From a virus, in the IMG/VR virus record IMGVR_UViG_3300030098_004493, positions 1 through 24,034 of that record: DNA of 24,034 nt; one strand, 5' to 3'. The notes below the pieces were generated by a model. The model was not told where the DNA came from. It searched no databases and was given only the letters and a program-made list of their open reading frames with translations. Positions 7,832 through 16,417 of this stretch are shown here, piece by piece; within the stretch, counting starts at the first letter, position 1, and each line of letters starts with the position of its first letter. Both the position numbers and the translations under genes were made by a program.

Positions 7832-8919
7832 TTAGTTACCTCAGGCCTTACATTGATTGTACCTTCAAGAAGGCGGTACTTTTTGCCTGCTGAAGGATAA
7901 CCAGTTAACTCTAAATCGTAGACATAGTTTGCAGGAGCACTTAAGGCTGCAGTGTTTGTGTCCGAAAGATTGACTGTAACCACGCCTGCGTCTGTCATCG
8001 AGATCTCAGAATCATAACCGCCTGTAAAATTAGAGACAGTCATACTAGATCCCGTTTCGGTAATCGTCGTATTCCCTGCAGAACCACCCGTCGCATTTGT
8101 GATGGTTAAGGTTCCCCCACTACGACTGGTAGTAAGTTTGGCATTCTGGTGTCCATTTGGTGAAGCAGCAATTGCTGTGGCAAGCTCCGCAGCACACAAC
8201 TCAGCAGAGTCCTTTAGCTCAACAATAACATCGGAACCATCCAAGTTCCCAGTAGTGCCTCCTGTTTGGAAGACGTACTTCTTTGATGTGCCGTCTTGGG
8301 AGATAAGCGTTACGGAGTCTCCTCTGTCCGCTTCCTCACCTGCAACAGAAAGAGCCATGCCCTCAGTAACCGTAGTGTTTCCAGCTTCTCCTGAAACTGC
8401 TTGAGTAAGAGTCAACACGTTACTAGACTGCGAAACTAAAATCTTACCGTTATGCCCGTTGCTGTCTTCAATAGCACCTTTTAGCGCAGTAGCTATTTCC
8501 GTAGTGCTTCCTGCTGACCCTCTGAATTGTTGACTTGAATAGGAGTTAGCAGCTTGGCAAGTGTAAGTTACGCTAGTTCCATCAGTAGAGATTAGCACGA
8601 TTGTTGTGCCGTTTGAGCTAACCCCCTCGACCGTAACCTTACACGCTGCAGTTCGACCTGCTTCTGTGCCGCCCGTAAACTTATTTGTAGCAAGACCTGA
8701 AACAGGAAGTGAGCTTACGGTTACAGTTCCTACAGCTTTTTGGACTGCGCTGTACATGGTGACAGCTGCGGAGCTAGAGGTGTAGGCACTTCTAATTTGA
8801 AGTTCAGAAGTAATGCTGGCATCGTCAAGATCAACAGCATTACCGTCTGCGTCTTTGAAAGTTACTGTCAGGGTTTCGTCTTGGCCCTGGTTTATAGTCC
8901 ACTTGTAGCTAGTTGCCAT
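7828..8919 (-). CDS. BppU-like fibre-base protein with a duplicated inserted domain (363 aa)
   Basis: The first 60 residues (YKWTINQGQDETLTVTFKDA, then DLDDASITSELQIRS) and the last 60 (VVTVNLSDTNTAAL, YVYDLELTGY, YRLLEGTINVRPEVTK) look like the two halves of a compact beta domain. In many phages these halves form one protein of about 120 residues, related to the baseplate-upper-protein N-terminal fold. Here they are separated by about 240 residues. Within the insert lie two related units, about 103-196 and 200-300, each with LISxDGTS near its start, then NGH, then a GNTTxTE motif. The gene is the first after the hairpin downstream of the capsid gene and is coupled to the 242 aa fibre gene. 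An attachment protein between particle and fibre is likely (inference). Confidence 0.7.
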   Translation of the reverse strand: MATSYKWTINQGQDETLTVTFKDADGNAVDLDDASITSELQIRSAYTSSSAAVTMYSAVQKAVGTVTVSSLPVSGLATNKFTGGTEAGRTAACKVTVEGVSSNGTTIVLISTDGTSVTYTCQAANSYSSQQFRGSAGSTTEIATALKGAIEDSNGHNGKILVSQSSNVLTLTQAVSGEAGNTTVTEGMALSVAGEEADRGDSVTLISQDGTSKKYVFQTGGTTGNLDGSDVIVELKDSAELCAAELATAIAASPNGHQNAKLTTSRSGGTLTITNATGGSAGNTTITETGSSMTVSNFTGGYDSEISMTDAGVVTVNLSDTNTAALSAPANYVYDLELTGYPSAGKKYRLLEGTINVRPEVTK

Positions 8920-8950
8920 TACAAAGCCTCATGCACCAGGTGTTTGGGTA

Positions 8951-8981
8951 GGGGGAGGGGTTCCGAAGAACCCCCACCCCC
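8951..8981 (-). terminator. Stable cUUCGg hairpin downstream of the capsid gene
   Basis: In the 85-bp gap after the capsid gene, the minus-strand transcript folds into GGGGG, an internal bulge, then GGGGUUC, loop UUCG, GAACCCC and CCCCC. Paired arms are 951-955/977-981 and 957-963/968-974 (add 8000). The C(UUCG)G cap is the classic extra-stable tetraloop. No U-tract follows (the next bases are UACCCAAACACC), so it is more likely a leaky attenuator or a 3'-end stabiliser for capsid mRNA than a full terminator. Confidence 0.65.
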
Positions 8982-9004
8982 CGCCTCAAGGGAGAAAAGG
9001 TTAA

Positions 9005-10567
9005 TTACGCACCGAAGATTTGGTCAGTGGTGCAACCAGTCAGCTTCAGACCTGCGGGTTGATCTGGGATCAACTGCATGCGAAGCATACCTGGAAGCTG
9101 GACACCCTCAGTGACCTGAGTACGACCGCCATCAGTTCCGTCAGTTGTGCTGATTGGAGCCTTGATGCCGCCGTAGCCAAGAGCCGGAGCAACAAATTCG
9201 AATGGCAAGAATGATTCTGCCTTATCAAACTTTTGCGTACCAGCTGGTGACGGTGGGACGTAACGCTTCCAGTTATTGCCACCCTTACGGATGCCATAAA
9301 CTGCACCATCTTCGACATAGTTAGACGTGTAACCCTTATAGGAACGTCCGTCCATTGCGAAGGTAAAGCCTTCATCCGAACCTTGTGAGTTAAGGGACGA
9401 AGGACGACCAGTTCGATCAATCATGTACTGACCGATCTTCTGTGACTCGTAGTTGAGCCACACACCATCGGATGCGATCAGGCAGTCAATGTACATGCCG
9501 TATCGGTCCTTGGCGCGGTGGAACCCACGAAGGTACTGACGAAGCTTATGCTCAGTCAAAGCACCGACTGAAGACTTGGTGTAAGACTTGTGCTCTGTGT
9601 GGATGCCTACGTCAATAGCGTTGCCGGAAATGGCATCATTACCGAGAAGGTTACCCGAAGCCTTAAGCCAGGAGTTTACACCAGCGATTGCACCGTCATT
9701 TGCTGCACTAGAACCTGCAGTGGTGTTACGGTATCCAGGAAGAACAATACGGTCGCCCGTACCAGCTGCGCCAGTTGCGACGTTGCTGTTAAGGTCCCCT
9801 GCACTACCAACATTTTGACCGAGGGTAACAGTTCCTGCTACCTCATCAACTGCAAGAACATAAACACCAGTTGCTGCACTAAGAAGGTCGTCTTGAGCAT
9901 CGCTTTCATCAATGATGTCAACACGCATACCAACTGCAAAGCGGTGGTATGACTTCTCATTTGTTGTGATCTCGACCGCATCAGTGGCGTCAAAGCTACT
10001 GGAAACGTTCGATGTCGTAGCAACGGTACCAAGAACGTAGTTGTCGTTCTCAGTGGTGTACCAAGTGTTGCAGACGGTTTGAGAGATGTTACGGGCAAAG
10101 CCTTCCATCTTAGGAGCAATCACGCTACCGATGAAAGCAGGAGTTGCTTCAGCTTGAAGCTCACCCATTGTCATCATCAGGTTGGTGTGGATTGCACGCA
10201 TTGGAACCTGCATACGGTACGGGGTTGCATTTGGACCCGTAAGCGCGTCAGGGAAAGACTGAGTCAGTTCTTGGAGGTGAAGCTTTGGACCAAGTGCCGC
10301 ATCTTCATCGCCAAACAAGGTGAAGTCTTGAGTATTAGTTGAGTTACTCATTTGAACAACACCAGCCATCGAGCCCATAAACACCTTAGTGACGAGCATG
10401 TCTCGACCGATTGCGGAAGCAGGACCGACGCCCTGCGAGGAAACGATTGTGTCCCGCCATGCGGGATCCATCGACGGCAGAATGACGCCGATGTTCTTAT
10501 TGATGACTTCCTCGATACGCCCACTATGCGTATTGAAGAGGGAGTCGGCAGTTACTGTGTAAGCCAT
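9005..10567 (-). CDS. Major capsid protein (HK97-like fold, 520 aa)
   Basis: This 520 aa protein directly follows the scaffold gene (27-nt gap, ribosome binding site TGAGGA) and is followed by the only strong hairpin in the late block. Those positions suit the most highly expressed virion gene. Text such as MAYTVTADSLFNTHSGRIEE, YRMQVPMRAIHTNLMMTMGE, LTEHKLRQYLRGFHRAKDRY and LIASDGVWLNYES matches the style of HK97-fold capsid subunits of the larger type. About residues 195-300 (VDIIDESDAQDDLLSAATGV to LPGYRNTTAG) look like an insertion domain in the fold. Residues about 430-520 carry the C-terminal strands. The assignment rests on gene order with portal and scaffold, length and sequence style; no database comparison was made. 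Confidence 0.85.
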   Translation of the reverse strand: MAYTVTADSLFNTHSGRIEEVINKNIGVILPSMDPAWRDTIVSSQGVGPASAIGRDMLVTKVFMGSMAGVVQMSNSTNTQDFTLFGDEDAALGPKLHLQELTQSFPDALTGPNATPYRMQVPMRAIHTNLMMTMGELQAEATPAFIGSVIAPKMEGFARNISQTVCNTWYTTENDNYVLGTVATTSNVSSSFDATDAVEITTNEKSYHRFAVGMRVDIIDESDAQDDLLSAATGVYVLAVDEVAGTVTLGQNVGSAGDLNSNVATGAAGTGDRIVLPGYRNTTAGSSAANDGAIAGVNSWLKASGNLLGNDAISGNAIDVGIHTEHKSYTKSSVGALTEHKLRQYLRGFHRAKDRYGMYIDCLIASDGVWLNYESQKIGQYMIDRTGRPSSLNSQGSDEGFTFAMDGRSYKGYTSNYVEDGAVYGIRKGGNNWKRYVPPSPAGTQKFDKAESFLPFEFVAPALGYGGIKAPISTTDGTDGGRTQVTEGVQLPGMLRMQLIPDQPAGLKLTGCTTDQIFGA

Positions 10568-10594
10568 TTGAAGGGGTCCTCAGGAAAGGGGCCG

Positions 10595-11524
10595 TTAGGC
10601 CTTTGACTCTCCGCCTGTAGAAGTATCTTCTGCAAGACGGCTAAGAACGTCCGTATTCCATTCTTTAACGGACGCATCCACGGTACCTCTGTCCATCCCC
10701 GGCTTAAATTCCGGCTCTGGAACAGGAGGCTTGGAAGCAAGAGTCGGCTCTCCGGAGACCGTTTCCGGTGCTCGACCGATTGAGTCGATATCACCGATTA
10801 CCGTCCGGTACGTACCAAGCACTTCTTCGGTAGCTTGTTTTGCTGTGTCTTGGACCCATGCCTCATTGAAGTTGCCTTCCCGAGCCTTACGGTCTTGGAG
10901 CATCTTCAGCGTTCGGTCATGAACCTGTTGTTCAAGACTACCTCGTGCTTTCTCGAAAGCTTCTGAATTGTCGCCTGATTTAAGGCGTCCTAACAATACT
11001 TCAACGTCCTTATTAGTGTCAAGGGCATTATGTATACCTGACTGCATTTCACGTTGAAGCATGGCAAGTCGATATTGACGAAGCTCCTCAGAAGCACGAG
11101 CAGCTTCTTGGCGAGCTTGGGTATCTTCATAGTTCATTTCTGGAGTCTCTTCTACTGGCATTTGGGTCCCCTCAACTTCTTCTTCTTGTTCGGGGCTGTA
11201 CTCTTCTTCTGGCATGCTTAATGCGTTTTGGTATTCAGCCATGTACTTTTCGATTTCAGGAGCTGAGTACCCTGACTCCGAAAGGATAATTCGGGCAGCT
11301 TGCATTCTTTGGTCATCACCAGCAGCACCCGACATCAACTGAACGGTACTTTGCTTGAACTCATTAAGGCGGTCTACCTGGCCTTGAAGGTCTTGCATTT
11401 GGGACTGAGCCTGCATCAAGTCTGAAAGAGTATAAGTCTTTCCTTCAAACTCAATTTCAGTGTCCATTGAGATTTCATCAGAGGCGGGATGTGGACTCTG
11501 AGGTACGGGAGTTTCATCTGACAT
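10595..11524 (-). CDS. Scaffold protein (309 aa, acidic, coiled coil)
   Basis: The gene lies between portal and capsid, the standard place for a scaffold. The 309 aa are acidic and mostly helical. Residues about 25-65 include an N-terminal helix (LMQAQSQMQDLQGQVDRLNE) predicted as a coiled coil. Residues about 105-130 are a Glu/Pro-rich linker (EEEYSPEQEEEVEG), followed by a second long helical region with EAARASEELRQYRLAMLQRE. The C-terminus is disordered and Pro-rich. Its ATG overlaps the portal end by 11 nt, with AAGGAG placed inside the portal gene. Scaffolds direct capsid assembly and are lost from the mature head. No protease domain is visible. Confidence 0.8.
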   Translation of the reverse strand: MSDETPVPQSPHPASDEISMDTEIEFEGKTYTLSDLMQAQSQMQDLQGQVDRLNEFKQSTVQLMSGAAGDDQRMQAARIILSESGYSAPEIEKYMAEYQNALSMPEEEYSPEQEEEVEGTQMPVEETPEMNYEDTQARQEAARASEELRQYRLAMLQREMQSGIHNALDTNKDVEVLLGRLKSGDNSEAFEKARGSLEQQVHDRTLKMLQDRKAREGNFNEAWVQDTAKQATEEVLGTYRTVIGDIDSIGRAPETVSGEPTLASKPPVPEPEFKPGMDRGTVDASVKEWNTDVLSRLAEDTSTGGESKA

Positions 11525-13526
11525 TCATTGCTCCTTGAAGCATTTGTGGCCCTTGAGGCCCTTGAGGTTGTTGCGGCTGGGGCATTCCCATTTCCGCGAT
11601 TTCATCAGGATTCGGAACCATAGCAGGAAGTGTCTGACCCATAAAGGAGATCAATGCTTCACGATAGGTTTTGAATGAATCCTGAACTTGAGGCGAGGCT
11701 AACCCCATAATGGGTCCCGTCATGAAACCGGACAACACACGAAGCTGGATGTCTGGTCGTGAGGTATGGGGAGTAACAATGATTTGTTGAGGATCTTCCC
11801 CTGACCCAAAGAGGGTAAGGATGTTTCGAACGACGGTTTCGTAAGCAGCTTTTTCCTCGTCCATCCACATTGCAAAGTCTAGCCCTTCTTTCAGAGCAAG
11901 TAGCTTTACGCCCATTGGATCGGTTAGACGTTTGTCTAGCAGCTGGATAGCTTCTTGTTTACGAGCCACCTCTGACTTGGGATTAGTTTCCCTAACCGCA
12001 AAGGAGACTTGGCTCATATTGGGGATCGGATTATCCTTGAAGTTAACCATGCTAGTTTCTTGGTCGATAACTGCACCAGCAAGGTCCAATGTAAGTTTAT
12101 TCACTGGAAGCGAAGGACTTGTTACAACGATGTGACGAGTGGCATTGGATACAGTTGCCTTATACATCTGTCCAAATGCACGCTGAAGTCCTGAGGTGGG
12201 GTTAGTCATTGCACGGTTGAGTTGCTCATCAAGGAACTGCAAACCAGCTGCACTATCAACACGACCCTTCTCAGCAATAAGATCCTGCAAAGGAGAAAGT
12301 TGCCGCATGACATCACGAGCCAACCCAGCCACCTTGCCTGGAGCATCACCCGCATTGTGGGGGGAAATCACGATGGGCCGGAAGTCCTCACCCATAAGAG
12401 CATCCTTCGAATACGTCATGTAACGAAGGCCCTTACCTACGTCCCGCAACATAGCCCGGTCGTTAATGGTGCCATGAGGAAGAAGGACTACCCCATACTT
12501 GTCGATATCCCTCACGTTGTTGAAGAGGGATTTCATCATTCGTTCTAGTTCTCTTACGAGAGAGAACATCAAGTCAAACATACCAATCCCGTGGAACGTG
12601 CCAGTATCCATAAACCGGGCAAACCCTACGGGACAGTAAACCTCAAGACTGGAGAGATCCTGGTCTTCAATGATGTAATCACCTGAAGACACGATGTAAC
12701 GTGAGCAGGTACCTCTGGGGCCATCAAGCCACAACTCTCTGATTTTCACTACGTCCATCTCAGTTTCATATTTACCTGAGTTGTAGTGCATACCAGAACC
12801 TGAGAACTGTCTGTCTGGGGAGGTGTCATTCATCTCATCAGACTTTTCGGGGACTTCCATGTGATGTCCCTGTTCCCATACCCATACATCCATCTCTTGC
12901 TTATGGGCGTTAATCTTCTTGCCGTAGATATCCTTCAAGAAGTTAAGAGGGACCATTCGTTGTCGGACAAGACCCCTTACCTTAGTGTTATCTACATTAA
13001 GGCTTGGGAATGGGTAGAGTTCTTTGGGGTGGACAACTTCAAGGTCAGCAGACAGCCCAATAGTTGGGTGGTCCGTAACGTGACCCGTAATGCCACATGA
13101 CCCCAGCGTTACAAACAAGCTGGCAAACTGAGCCTTGACCTCGTCAATCTGGTGCTCAGAAAAAACCGCATCAGCAATTAACTGGGCGCTTGTTCGTTCT
13201 CGAAGACCAGACAAGGAGTTACCTTGGCGCATGGCTTTAGGACGTAAGTCCATACTGGAAAGCCGCCCCGTAATCCTGTCGATCATGGCGATTAGATCTT
13301 GGGATTGAAACTCCAGGTTGCCGTCTTTATCCAGGTAATGAGGAACAATGTGATTCCTCACTGGATCAAAAGCGTCAAACCTACGGAATCCATTCAAGTA
13401 GTACCAAGCAAGAAGCCACATGCTCTTTCGATAGGAAAGCCGAGATTGCTCCCGATCCATATGGAGAGAGATAATCCTAGCCAGTGACTTCTTATCCTTG
13501 GGAAGCTGTACAGTGTCAATCGCCAT
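11514..13526 (-). CDS. Portal protein (670 aa)
   Basis: The 670 aa protein begins with a helical segment (RLSYRKSMWLLAWYYLNGFR) typical of podoviral portals. The central hallmark is a helix at about 313-337, GIGMFDLMFSLVRELERMMK followed by SLFNN, then KYGVVLLPHGTINDRAML. The stem and crown region follows (LARDVMRQLSPLQDLIAEKG and GLQFLDEQLNRAMTN, about 403-442). Residues 649-661 are a Pro/Gln/Gly tail with QPQGPQGPQ collagen-like triplets. The portal forms the ring through which DNA enters the head and to which the terminase docks. It sits two genes after the large terminase and directly before scaffold and capsid. It overlaps the 86 aa gene by 11 nt at the start and the scaffold gene by 11 nt at the end. 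Confidence 0.9.
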   Translation of the reverse strand: MAIDTVQLPKDKKSLARIISLHMDREQSRLSYRKSMWLLAWYYLNGFRRFDAFDPVRNHIVPHYLDKDGNLEFQSQDLIAMIDRITGRLSSMDLRPKAMRQGNSLSGLRERTSAQLIADAVFSEHQIDEVKAQFASLFVTLGSCGITGHVTDHPTIGLSADLEVVHPKELYPFPSLNVDNTKVRGLVRQRMVPLNFLKDIYGKKINAHKQEMDVWVWEQGHHMEVPEKSDEMNDTSPDRQFSGSGMHYNSGKYETEMDVVKIRELWLDGPRGTCSRYIVSSGDYIIEDQDLSSLEVYCPVGFARFMDTGTFHGIGMFDLMFSLVRELERMMKSLFNNVRDIDKYGVVLLPHGTINDRAMLRDVGKGLRYMTYSKDALMGEDFRPIVISPHNAGDAPGKVAGLARDVMRQLSPLQDLIAEKGRVDSAAGLQFLDEQLNRAMTNPTSGLQRAFGQMYKATVSNATRHIVVTSPSLPVNKLTLDLAGAVIDQETSMVNFKDNPIPNMSQVSFAVRETNPKSEVARKQEAIQLLDKRLTDPMGVKLLALKEGLDFAMWMDEEKAAYETVVRNILTLFGSGEDPQQIIVTPHTSRPDIQLRVLSGFMTGPIMGLASPQVQDSFKTYREALISFMGQTLPAMVPNPDEIAEMGMPQPQQPQGPQGPQMLQGAMNVR

Positions 13527-13776
13527 TAGAACCTAGCTTCCTATACCCTGCAGGCATTTCCTCAAATAGGTCTACGCCCTTCAGGTTAATAGTATCCCCC
13601 ACTGATACGGGGGAGGGGTCGATGTTGGTTGATTCAAATGCCTCGTCGGTATGAGAGGAAGGCATAACTGAGTGGAAGTGATCCACCAGGGTACGGTAGT
13701 ATTCGAAGGGGATTGTCACGTATCTAGGATCAGACCTTTGATTCTGTTGATCCTGATCCATTTCCGGTATGGGCAT
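13516..13776 (-). CDS. Small hypothetical protein between terminase and portal (86 aa)
   Basis: I do not recognise this 86 aa acidic protein. It starts at the ATG at 13774-13776, preceded by GGAG at usual spacing, and overlaps the last 47 nt of the large terminase gene and the first 11 nt of the portal gene. It begins MPIPEMDQDQQNQRSDPRYV. The middle (IPFEYYRTLVDHFHSVM) may be one helix, and the C-terminus is GVDLFEEMPAGYRKLGSNGD. An internal ATG at 13759-13761 is an alternative start that would shorten the overlap. Small proteins at this position occur in many phages and are often packaging accessories (inference). Confidence 0.7.
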   Translation of the reverse strand: MPIPEMDQDQQNQRSDPRYVTIPFEYYRTLVDHFHSVMPSSHTDEAFESTNIDPSPVSVGDTINLKGVDLFEEMPAGYRKLGSNGD

Positions 13777-15679
13777 TGAAAAGCTCCGAAACTTGTTGGG
13801 GAGTTAGCTTGGACGGATCCAAGGACTCCACATAGTTAATCCCCGTTTCTGAGTCAATAGTAATGCCTGATTGTATTTTAGACCAGACATCAACAGGCTC
13901 ATTATTGCTCTTAGTGACATACTGACGACCTTTAACTATAAACATAGACATTGCTACTGTGTCTAGGACATCGTCATGCTGGAGCCCCCCATTGGGGGCG
14001 TCAGGGTTAAACTCGTCCAGTTGGGTGAACAACATCGACCAAGGCTTGTCGTACCTACGGCGTAGAGGTAGTTTAATAAGTCCATGTTCAAATCGAAAGC
14101 CTAAAGCATTTATCTTAGAAGTCTTGTCCATTTGCCCCACCTTTAGGGGAACAATGCGAGGCAAGCTGGCAACCCCAGCCATTTCAACTGCCCTCTGCTG
14201 CACGATGGATTGCATCGTGGCATAGAGAGAAAATGACTGCTTGACGACTTCTGGGTGAATAGACTTGCAGTTCCATTTCTGGGCCATCTGGAAAGCCCTG
14301 GCAATCAGAACGGATTCCTTCGTCTGGCCTGCCCAGCAATCCAACACAAACAAGGAAGCACTTACCTGATCGTAGCCCATGAGGGTGGCTACCTTGTAAT
14401 CCGAGTCCTTAGTGCTGGTATAGGAAGTGTCGCAGGTAATGAAGGTCTTAACCCTACTGGAGAGGAAGTTAGCAAGAGATTCAGATTGCTTTTCCCCCTC
14501 CTTGTCGTACCAACACATCAGCGTCCTACTCTGTGGGGGGTCCTCTCCGTCAGGCTCCTCAGTCCACCACCCATGCTTGGTTTCCTCAAGCACCCCAAAG
14601 TGCTGATCTTCAGCTTGGCCTGGTTCAGCCATATATTCTGCTGCATAGTTAGCTGAGCCGATCAGTCTTTTAATTTGTTCGAGTGAGACTGCGTCCTTGA
14701 GCTTGTCGTTCTTTTCCTTGTCGGCGTCAGTAAGAGGCCACATAATAGGCCAGCAAGAATGACGCACTCCGTCTTCGTCTTTATATTCTGCTTTGAGAAC
14801 CAGACGACTCCACTCGTCAAAACGAGGATCACGAGAGCGAGGACCAGAAGGTGTGTCCTCAACATCCATTGCGTGCCATGCATAGTGCCTCCTCGATACG
14901 AAGGTGGCTAACCACCTAACGCTCGTATCTCTTCGGGTAACCATTGGCATAACGACCTTAAACAATAACTGTTCCATATAGGAACGAAGAAGCGACAGGG
15001 AAGTTCCAGCCCTTCCGTCGTATTCCGGGTCATCCAATAGGTAACACTGGGGACGCCCACCACGCTGGCGAGACTCGGCAGACAAACTTCTAAACCAAGA
15101 CCCATTGTCTAAGTACATTAGTTCAATACCAAATGACTTCTCTCCTCTCCTAGGAGTAATACGATTCCCAGGAGACTCAGGTGCAAAATCATCAGATATT
15201 CGACTGTTGTCTGTGAATTGTGTCTTTAATACTTGTGCTGTCTGCGCTGCGTTATCGTGGGAGGAAGTGGCATAAATGAACGAGTACCCAGGTCGGGAGA
15301 GCATTTGAAGCAATGCCGACTTGCGGATGCAATTACTTTTAGCAAATCCACGGGGCGCAATAGCCAAAGCACGACGAGAAAGAGCCCACAAACGATAAAT
15401 CGCAAAGTGACCCAAGGGAGGATCAAGAGGCGTATCATCGTAGAACATGGGGTAAAAGTCAGCTTCGTCGTCTGGGTAGAGGTAATAGCTATCGAAGAAA
15501 TGGACCGCAGATGCAAAGGCGGTTGCCTTTCGCTGAGGGTCGTTATGCTGAACCATCCACTGACGACAAGCATTAACTCTCGATAACCGTTGACCTTCTT
15601 GAGTCAACTCTTGATAGTCGGCAGGCAAGGGATACAAAGGGTTCCCTTGGTCCTTCATTGGAACTGAAACTACTTTCAT
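13730..15679 (-). CDS. terL: Terminase large subunit (649 aa)
   Basis: The terminase large subunit is the packaging motor ATPase and headful or end nuclease. Walker A is IAPRGFAKSN at about 107-116, of the xRGxxKS type found in T7-like terminases. Walker B is CYLLDDPEY at about 212-220 (Asp216, Asp217, with Glu219 near the catalytic position). The C-terminal RNase H-like nuclease has FITCDTSYTSTKDSDYKV at 413-430 (Asp417), VLDCWAG at about 445-451 (Asp447) and HDDVLDT at about 568-574. All core residues are present and the length is usual. The ATG overlaps the stop of the 128 aa gene as ATGA. The N-terminal 95 residues are a helical lead-in without known motif. Confidence 0.95.
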   Translation of the reverse strand: MKVVSVPMKDQGNPLYPLPADYQELTQEGQRLSRVNACRQWMVQHNDPQRKATAFASAVHFFDSYYLYPDDEADFYPMFYDDTPLDPPLGHFAIYRLWALSRRALAIAPRGFAKSNCIRKSALLQMLSRPGYSFIYATSSHDNAAQTAQVLKTQFTDNSRISDDFAPESPGNRITPRRGEKSFGIELMYLDNGSWFRSLSAESRQRGGRPQCYLLDDPEYDGRAGTSLSLLRSYMEQLLFKVVMPMVTRRDTSVRWLATFVSRRHYAWHAMDVEDTPSGPRSRDPRFDEWSRLVLKAEYKDEDGVRHSCWPIMWPLTDADKEKNDKLKDAVSLEQIKRLIGSANYAAEYMAEPGQAEDQHFGVLEETKHGWWTEEPDGEDPPQSRTLMCWYDKEGEKQSESLANFLSSRVKTFITCDTSYTSTKDSDYKVATLMGYDQVSASLFVLDCWAGQTKESVLIARAFQMAQKWNCKSIHPEVVKQSFSLYATMQSIVQQRAVEMAGVASLPRIVPLKVGQMDKTSKINALGFRFEHGLIKLPLRRRYDKPWSMLFTQLDEFNPDAPNGGLQHDDVLDTVAMSMFIVKGRQYVTKSNNEPVDVWSKIQSGITIDSETGINYVESLDPSKLTPQQVSELFNAHTGNGSGSTESKV

Positions 15680-16062
15680 GCGTTGTTAAGGAATGCATTT
15701 ATTGCACCCACCCTTAAGATCAAAGAAGAAAGAAAGTCGTAGTTTCCTGATACAAGGCTGATTTGACTGAGGGTTTCGCCTGCCTTTACATACTGAGGCT
15801 TTAGCGAGTTTCCATCCAGTATTTCTTCTCGAATCAACTCCCCCAGGCGACCAGAACTTCCTGCCCATTGAGCAGGGTCACGAAGGCATAGTTCCTGAAG
15901 AATGGCCCCGCCTGCCCTAGCAATTGACTCTCTATCAAGAGAAAGAATCCTATTCAACGCCAAGACTAACTCTCGGCTCATTTCTGGTTCGGGTTGTTTA
16001 GGTTTCTCGGGCTGGGAGGTAACGGGCTGCGAACTCTGGTTTTTCGTTGTCTGTGAGGACAT
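15676..16062 (-). CDS. Hypothetical protein upstream of the large terminase (128 aa)
   Basis: The ATG at 16060-16062 has AAGGAG at ideal distance, which supports a 65-nt overlap with the upstream 139 aa gene instead of the later in-frame Met (MSRELVLAL). Residues 1-27 are a Gln/Pro/Ser-rich disordered lead (SQPVTSQPEKPKQPEPE). The rest is helical with RILSLDRESIARAGGAILQE and an end of AINAFLNNA. No family was recognised. Its coupling to the large terminase through ATGA suggests a packaging role. It could be the small terminase instead of its neighbour. Confidence 0.75.
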   Translation of the reverse strand: MSSQTTKNQSSQPVTSQPEKPKQPEPEMSRELVLALNRILSLDRESIARAGGAILQELCLRDPAQWAGSSGRLGELIREEILDGNSLKPQYVKAGETLSQISLVSGNYDFLSSLILRVGAINAFLNNA

Positions 16063-16417
16063 CTGGAATCTCCTTGAGGTTGTCTACTAAACGATTGGTC
16101 ACTCCAGTCATTACGACCTTGCGACCCTCTTCTTCTTTAGTCATCTCGACTTTTTGTTGGCCGATAAGACCATTAGCCAAAGCAACTTCTTTAAGGATAC
16201 CACGAAGTTGCGCCATTGCTCGAAGAGAGACCTTGGGGTCTGCATCCCGAGAGTGGCGAATCAGCTGACTCATTTCTTCTTGAACGTCCCACTCGTTTGC
16301 TTGGATGGCAAGCGAGGCCCCCTCAAGCGAAAAAAAGGAACGCACTGTTTCCTCTCCTGAAGGAATCTTTTCTACCTTAGCGTTTTTCTTTGAAAGCTTG
16401 TGGGGTTTAGGCGGCAT
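15998..16417 (-). CDS. Candidate small terminase / DNA-packaging protein (139 aa)
   Basis: The 139 aa protein has a basic N-terminus (MPPKPHKLSKKNAKVEK). A helical core, about 45-85, contains EMSQLIRHSRDADPKVSLRA and then AMAQLRGILKEVALANGLIG, and an acidic end follows. The DPKVxLxAxxxLRxIL pattern is of the kind seen in small terminase subunits, which recognise phage DNA and load the large subunit. Position two genes upstream of the large terminase supports this. The start overlaps the stop of the 562 aa gene by one base (TGATG). This is a pattern-based call without a recognisable helix-turn-helix. Confidence 0.55.
   Translation of the reverse strand: MPPKPHKLSKKNAKVEKIPSGEETVRSFFSLEGASLAIQANEWDVQEEMSQLIRHSRDADPKVSLRAMAQLRGILKEVALANGLIGQQKVEMTKEEEGRKVVMTGVTNRLVDNLKEIPDVLTDNEKPEFAARYLPARET

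Noticed and set aside
13598-13618. TCCCCC/GGGGGA hairpin inside the 86 aa gene as a terminator
   Set aside because: It lies within coding sequence, has no T-tract on either strand and would cut transcription before the portal gene.
13984-13999. GCCCCC-CATT-GGGGGC hairpin near the end of the terminase gene
   Set aside because: It is within the nuclease coding region with no T-tract; probably a by-product of the frequent G6/C6 words.
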